Positions 61,731 through 64,000 of a DNA stretch of 64,000 nucleotides are shown one piece after another. Source of the stretch: Nocardioides okcheonensis (lineage in GTDB: Bacteria; Actinomycetota; Actinomycetes; Propionibacteriales; Nocardioidaceae); NCBI RefSeq assembly GCF_020991065.1, contig NZ_CP087710.1, positions 4,402,001-4,466,000 of the forward strand, in the 5' to 3' direction. Under the pieces are notes generated by a model, which had not been told where the DNA came from, ran no database searches, and was given only the letters and a program-made list of their open reading frames with translations. The translations under genes were made by a program, and so were the position numbers. Numbering within the stretch: position 1 is the first letter of the stretch; each line of letters starts with the position of its first letter.

Positions 61731-63512
61731 ATGCTCACACTGCTCGCGACCCTCACCGCCGGTGGGGGTCTCGTGCTGGCCGGGCTGGCGGTGCACGTCG
61801 CGCGGCGCCGGGGCACCCGCATGGGCTGGAGCCTGGCGGTGGTGCTGGTGGCCGTGGCGTGGTGGGGCACGGCGTACGCCCTCGAGCTGTCCGCCGACCG
61901 GACGGCCGTCAAGGGGGTGTGGGGCGACCTCAAGTACGTCGGCGTCGTCACGCTCGCCCCGGCCTGGTTGGTGTTCGTGCTCCAGTACACCGGACGCGAG
62001 CGGTGGGTCACGCGGCGCCTGGTGGCGGGGCTCGCCGTCCCGGGAGTCCTCGCGATGGCGGTCCTGGCGGTCCCCGGCACGCACGACCTCGTGCGCTCCT
62101 ACTCCGAGCTGAGCCGCCCGGGTGAGCTCCCCGTCATCGAGACCGGGCCCGCGTTCTGGGTGATCTTCGGCTACAACAACGTCGTGCTGGTCGGCGCGAC
62201 GACGCTGTTCGTCGTCAGCCTGGTGCGGCTCGCGCAGACCTACCGCCGGATGGCGCTGGTGCTGCTGACGTCCGCGCTCCTGCCGTGGGCGGCGAACCTC
62301 CTGCACAACCTGGAGGTCGGCTGGTTCGCGCGCATCGACCTGACCCCCTTCGCGTTCACCGTCACGGGCGGCCTGCTGGTCTGGGGCCTGATCGGGGAAC
62401 GCCTGGTCGACCTCGCACCGCTGGCCCGGAGCGCGGTCGTCGAGAGCATGGCCGACGCGGTCCTCGTCCTGGACGCCTTCGGCCGGGTGGTCGACGTCAA
62501 CCCGGCGGCCGCGCGGCTGGCCGGGAGGACCAGGGCCCAGCTGCTCGGGCGTACGCGCGAGGAGCTGGCGGCGGCGTGGGTCGCGGACGCCGGTCCGGAG
62601 GGCGTGGTGCTCGACGACCCGGTCGAGGGCCGTCGTCGGACCTTCGACGTCGAGCGCGGGCCGCTCCACGACGCCTCCGGGCGGGTCGCCGGCGAGCTGC
62701 TGGTGCTGCGCGACGTGACCCAGCGGGTCCGCGACCAGCAGCACCTGCAGCAGGTCCTCGACGACCGCTCGCGCGTCGCCGCGGCGCTCCAGGCGTCCAT
62801 GGTGCCGACGAGCCTGCCCGACGTCCTGGGGTGCGACCTCGGCATGCGCTTCGTCCCGGCCGGCGACGGGCGTGAGATCGGCGGCGACTTCCTCGACGTC
62901 TTCGCCCTCGACGAGGGCACCTGGGCCTTCGTGGTCGGCGACGTCAGCGGCAAGGGCGCCGAGGCAGCCGCCGTGAGCGCCGCCACCCGCTACGCCCTGC
63001 GCGCCCTGGCCGGCCCGCTGCTGTCGCCGGCGGCGACGCTGGAGGCCGTCGACCGCGTGCTGCAGTCCCAGACCGGGCCCGAGCGGCACTGCACGGTGGT
63101 GCTCGGCCACCTCCGGCCGGTCCGTGGGGGGACCGTCGAGGTCACGCTGTCCCTCGCCGGCCACCACTGGCCGTTGGTGGTCCGGGCCGACGGCGTGGCC
63201 GAGGAGGTCGGTGTGCTCGGCACGGCGGTCGCCCTGCTCGACGAGATCGAGGTGCACGACGCGGAGGTCGCCCTCGGTCCGGGCGACGTGCTGTGCGTGG
63301 TCACCGACGGGGTGCTCGAGGCGCGACGCGGCACCGAGGAGTTCGGTCCCGGGAGGGTCGCGGACAGCCTGCGCGACCGAGGTGGCGCGGCGGCCGACGA
63401 CCTCGCCGGGGCCGTGCTCGACGCCGTCAGGGACTTCCACGGGGGCGAGCTGGTCGACGACCTCGCGGTCCTGGTGGTCGCGGTGGCGGCCGCGACGCCC
63501 GGACGTCGATGA
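61731..63512 (+). CDS. 7TM-PAS-SpoIIE (PP2C-type) signalling phosphatase
   Basis: A 593-residue protein. Residues 1 to about 220 form a histidine-kinase-type 7TM module (GWSLAVVLVAVAWWGTAYALELSA, LAPAWLVFVLQYTGR, PWAANLLHNLEVGW). A PAS domain spans about 240-335 (VVESMADAVLVLDAFGRVVDVNPAAARLAG), followed by a linker helix (QQHLQQVLDDRSRVAAALQASMVP). The SpoIIE domain spans 370-590 with metal-binding GREIGGDFLDVF, DVSGKGAEAA and VVTDGVLEAR, ending DDLAVLVV. SpoIIE phosphatases dephosphorylate anti-anti-sigma proteins, so stress-sigma control is likely. ATG 61731 follows GAGGAG. Confidence 0.92.
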   Translation: MLTLLATLTAGGGLVLAGLAVHVARRRGTRMGWSLAVVLVAVAWWGTAYALELSADRTAVKGVWGDLKYVGVVTLAPAWLVFVLQYTGRERWVTRRLVAGLAVPGVLAMAVLAVPGTHDLVRSYSELSRPGELPVIETGPAFWVIFGYNNVVLVGATTLFVVSLVRLAQTYRRMALVLLTSALLPWAANLLHNLEVGWFARIDLTPFAFTVTGGLLVWGLIGERLVDLAPLARSAVVESMADAVLVLDAFGRVVDVNPAAARLAGRTRAQLLGRTREELAAAWVADAGPEGVVLDDPVEGRRRTFDVERGPLHDASGRVAGELLVLRDVTQRVRDQQHLQQVLDDRSRVAAALQASMVPTSLPDVLGCDLGMRFVPAGDGREIGGDFLDVFALDEGTWAFVVGDVSGKGAEAAAVSAATRYALRALAGPLLSPAATLEAVDRVLQSQTGPERHCTVVLGHLRPVRGGTVEVTLSLAGHHWPLVVRADGVAEEVGVLGTAVALLDEIEVHDAEVALGPGDVLCVVTDGVLEARRGTEEFGPGRVADSLRDRGGAAADDLAGAVLDAVRDFHGGELVDDLAVLVVAVAAATPGRR

Positions 63513-63525
63513 CGCCCGCGGCAGG

Positions 63526-64000
63526 TCAGCGCGCAGCCGGCGGCAGCGTCCCGGGTGGTGCCGCGGGCGCTGCGTCGGGATCCGCCGGGAGCTGCTGGAC
63601 CTGCTCGTGACACCACACCGAGACCTCCCGCGACCCGTCGAGGACGGCCTCGCGGAACGGCTGCCACGGCTCCCACGCGGTGTCGCCCACCTCGTCGGGG
63701 TCGGGGTCGACGCGGCCGCGGACCCGGCCGGCGAACACCGGGCACATCTCGTTCTCCACCACGCCGCCGAGCTCCGCGCGGTAGCGGAAGGCGGGGAGCA
63801 GCAGCCGGAGGTCGTCCACCTCGACGCCGAGCTCCTGGCGCACCCGGCGTCGCACGGCCCCCTCGAGGTCCTCGCCCGGCGCCGGGTGGCCGCAGCAGGA
63901 GTTGGTCCAGACGCCCGGGAAGGTGGCCTTGTGCAGCGCGCGGCGGGTGAGCAGCACCCGGCCGTCGGCGTCGAAGAGGTAGCAGGAGAACGCCAGGTGG
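63526..64000 (-). CDS. idi: Isopentenyl-diphosphate delta-isomerase type I (C-terminal part; 5' end outside window)
   Basis: About 157 residues are visible, extending past the right edge. The frame reads HLAFSCYLFDADGRVLLTRRALHKATFPGVWTNSCCGHPAPGED, with the catalytic Cys in TNSCCGHP. Then come the Nudix-like segment RRVRQELGVEVDDLRLLLPAFRYRAEL and the metal/active-site VVENEMCPVF. IDI interconverts isopentenyl and dimethylallyl diphosphates. Convergent with the SpoIIE phosphatase gene. Confidence 0.92.
   Translation of the reverse strand, partial: HLAFSCYLFDADGRVLLTRRALHKATFPGVWTNSCCGHPAPGEDLEGAVRRRVRQELGVEVDDLRLLLPAFRYRAELGGVVENEMCPVFAGRVRGRVDPDPDEVGDTAWEPWQPFREAVLDGSREVSVWCHEQVQQLPADPDAAPAAPPGTLPPAAR

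Overview
The window is very GC-rich, densely packed DNA of an actinobacterium, most like Nocardioides or another Nocardioidaceae. That rests on gene content rather than on any search: ANTAR-domain regulators, a SigB/SigF-type sigma factor, an actinobacterial imuA'-imuB-dnaE2 SOS mutasome with a TCGAAC-N4-GTTCGA box, a Zur-controlled operon of zinc-free ribosomal proteins, a GPP34 protein, and many GTG starts with 1-4 nt ATGA/GTGA overlaps. I saw no rRNA, tRNA, CRISPR array or intact insertion sequence. No gap between genes exceeds 300 bases; the largest is 24621-24868, which is filled with repeats.

Layout. 1-3.2 kb: 5' end of a Tat-secreted PhoX phosphatase with a PHO box, a GPP34 protein, a small monooxygenase, a 5'-3' exonuclease and a chloramphenicol-phosphotransferase-like kinase. 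3.2-4.1 kb: an aminoglycoside-nucleotidyltransferase-like gene between two 32-bp perfect direct repeats. 4.1-7.1 kb: a translationally coupled acyl-CoA dehydrogenase, PIG-L deacetylase/NodS-like methyltransferase fusion and glycosyltransferase. 7.2-11.8 kb: a Fis-type regulator divergent from an amidohydrolase, a DUF59 Fe-S protein and an alcohol dehydrogenase, a set usually linked to propane-type diiron monooxygenases, here without the monooxygenase. 11.9-15.7 kb: tandem Usp, DUF2256/DUF3253 protein, two GAF/ANTAR regulators, sigma factor. 15.8-18.5 kb: SRPBCC, zinc alcohol dehydrogenase, SDR operon.

18.6-24.3 kb: jetA-jetB-jetC, a Wadjet/MksBEF-type SMC complex that lacks the nuclease gene jetD/mksG. 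It is followed by a convergent orphan 97-aa gene and a repeat-rich spacer containing a 21-bp perfect inverted repeat. 24.9-28.0 kb: short-chain fatty acid transporter and amidohydrolase. 28.1-33.3 kb: three single-domain receivers, one missing its phosphorylation Asp, and two membrane histidine kinases. 33.4-36.2 kb: GH16 hydrolase, small protein, MFS transporter.

36.3-38.8 kb is a zinc-starvation operon read leftward from a Zur box: rpmE2, CobW-like protein without a P-loop, rpmF, rpmJ, rpmB, rpmG, rpsN. The zur gene lies close by, followed by HU, a YibE/F protein, and a TIGR03943/permease pair. 43.3-49.7 kb: prfC, then a leftward TetR-quinone reductase-SDR-hydrolase-SelO operon. 49.8-55.5 kb: imuA'-imuB-dnaE2. 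55.7-59.4 kb: two tandem histidine kinases paralogous to those at 29-33 kb. 59.4-64 kb: FetB-like permease, glucose-6-phosphate dehydrogenase, a 7TM-PAS-SpoIIE phosphatase, and the 3' part of isopentenyl diphosphate isomerase.

Shared regulation is suggested by GGGACC-TTC-GGCCC-like dyads (DevR/DosR-type) in front of the Usp gene, the last histidine kinase and the SpoIIE phosphatase. Most promising for follow-up: the nuclease-less JetABC, the repeat-flanked nucleotidyltransferase, the acyl-CoA dehydrogenase/PIG-L-NodS/glycosyltransferase cassette, and the monooxygenase-less alcohol/amidohydrolase cluster.
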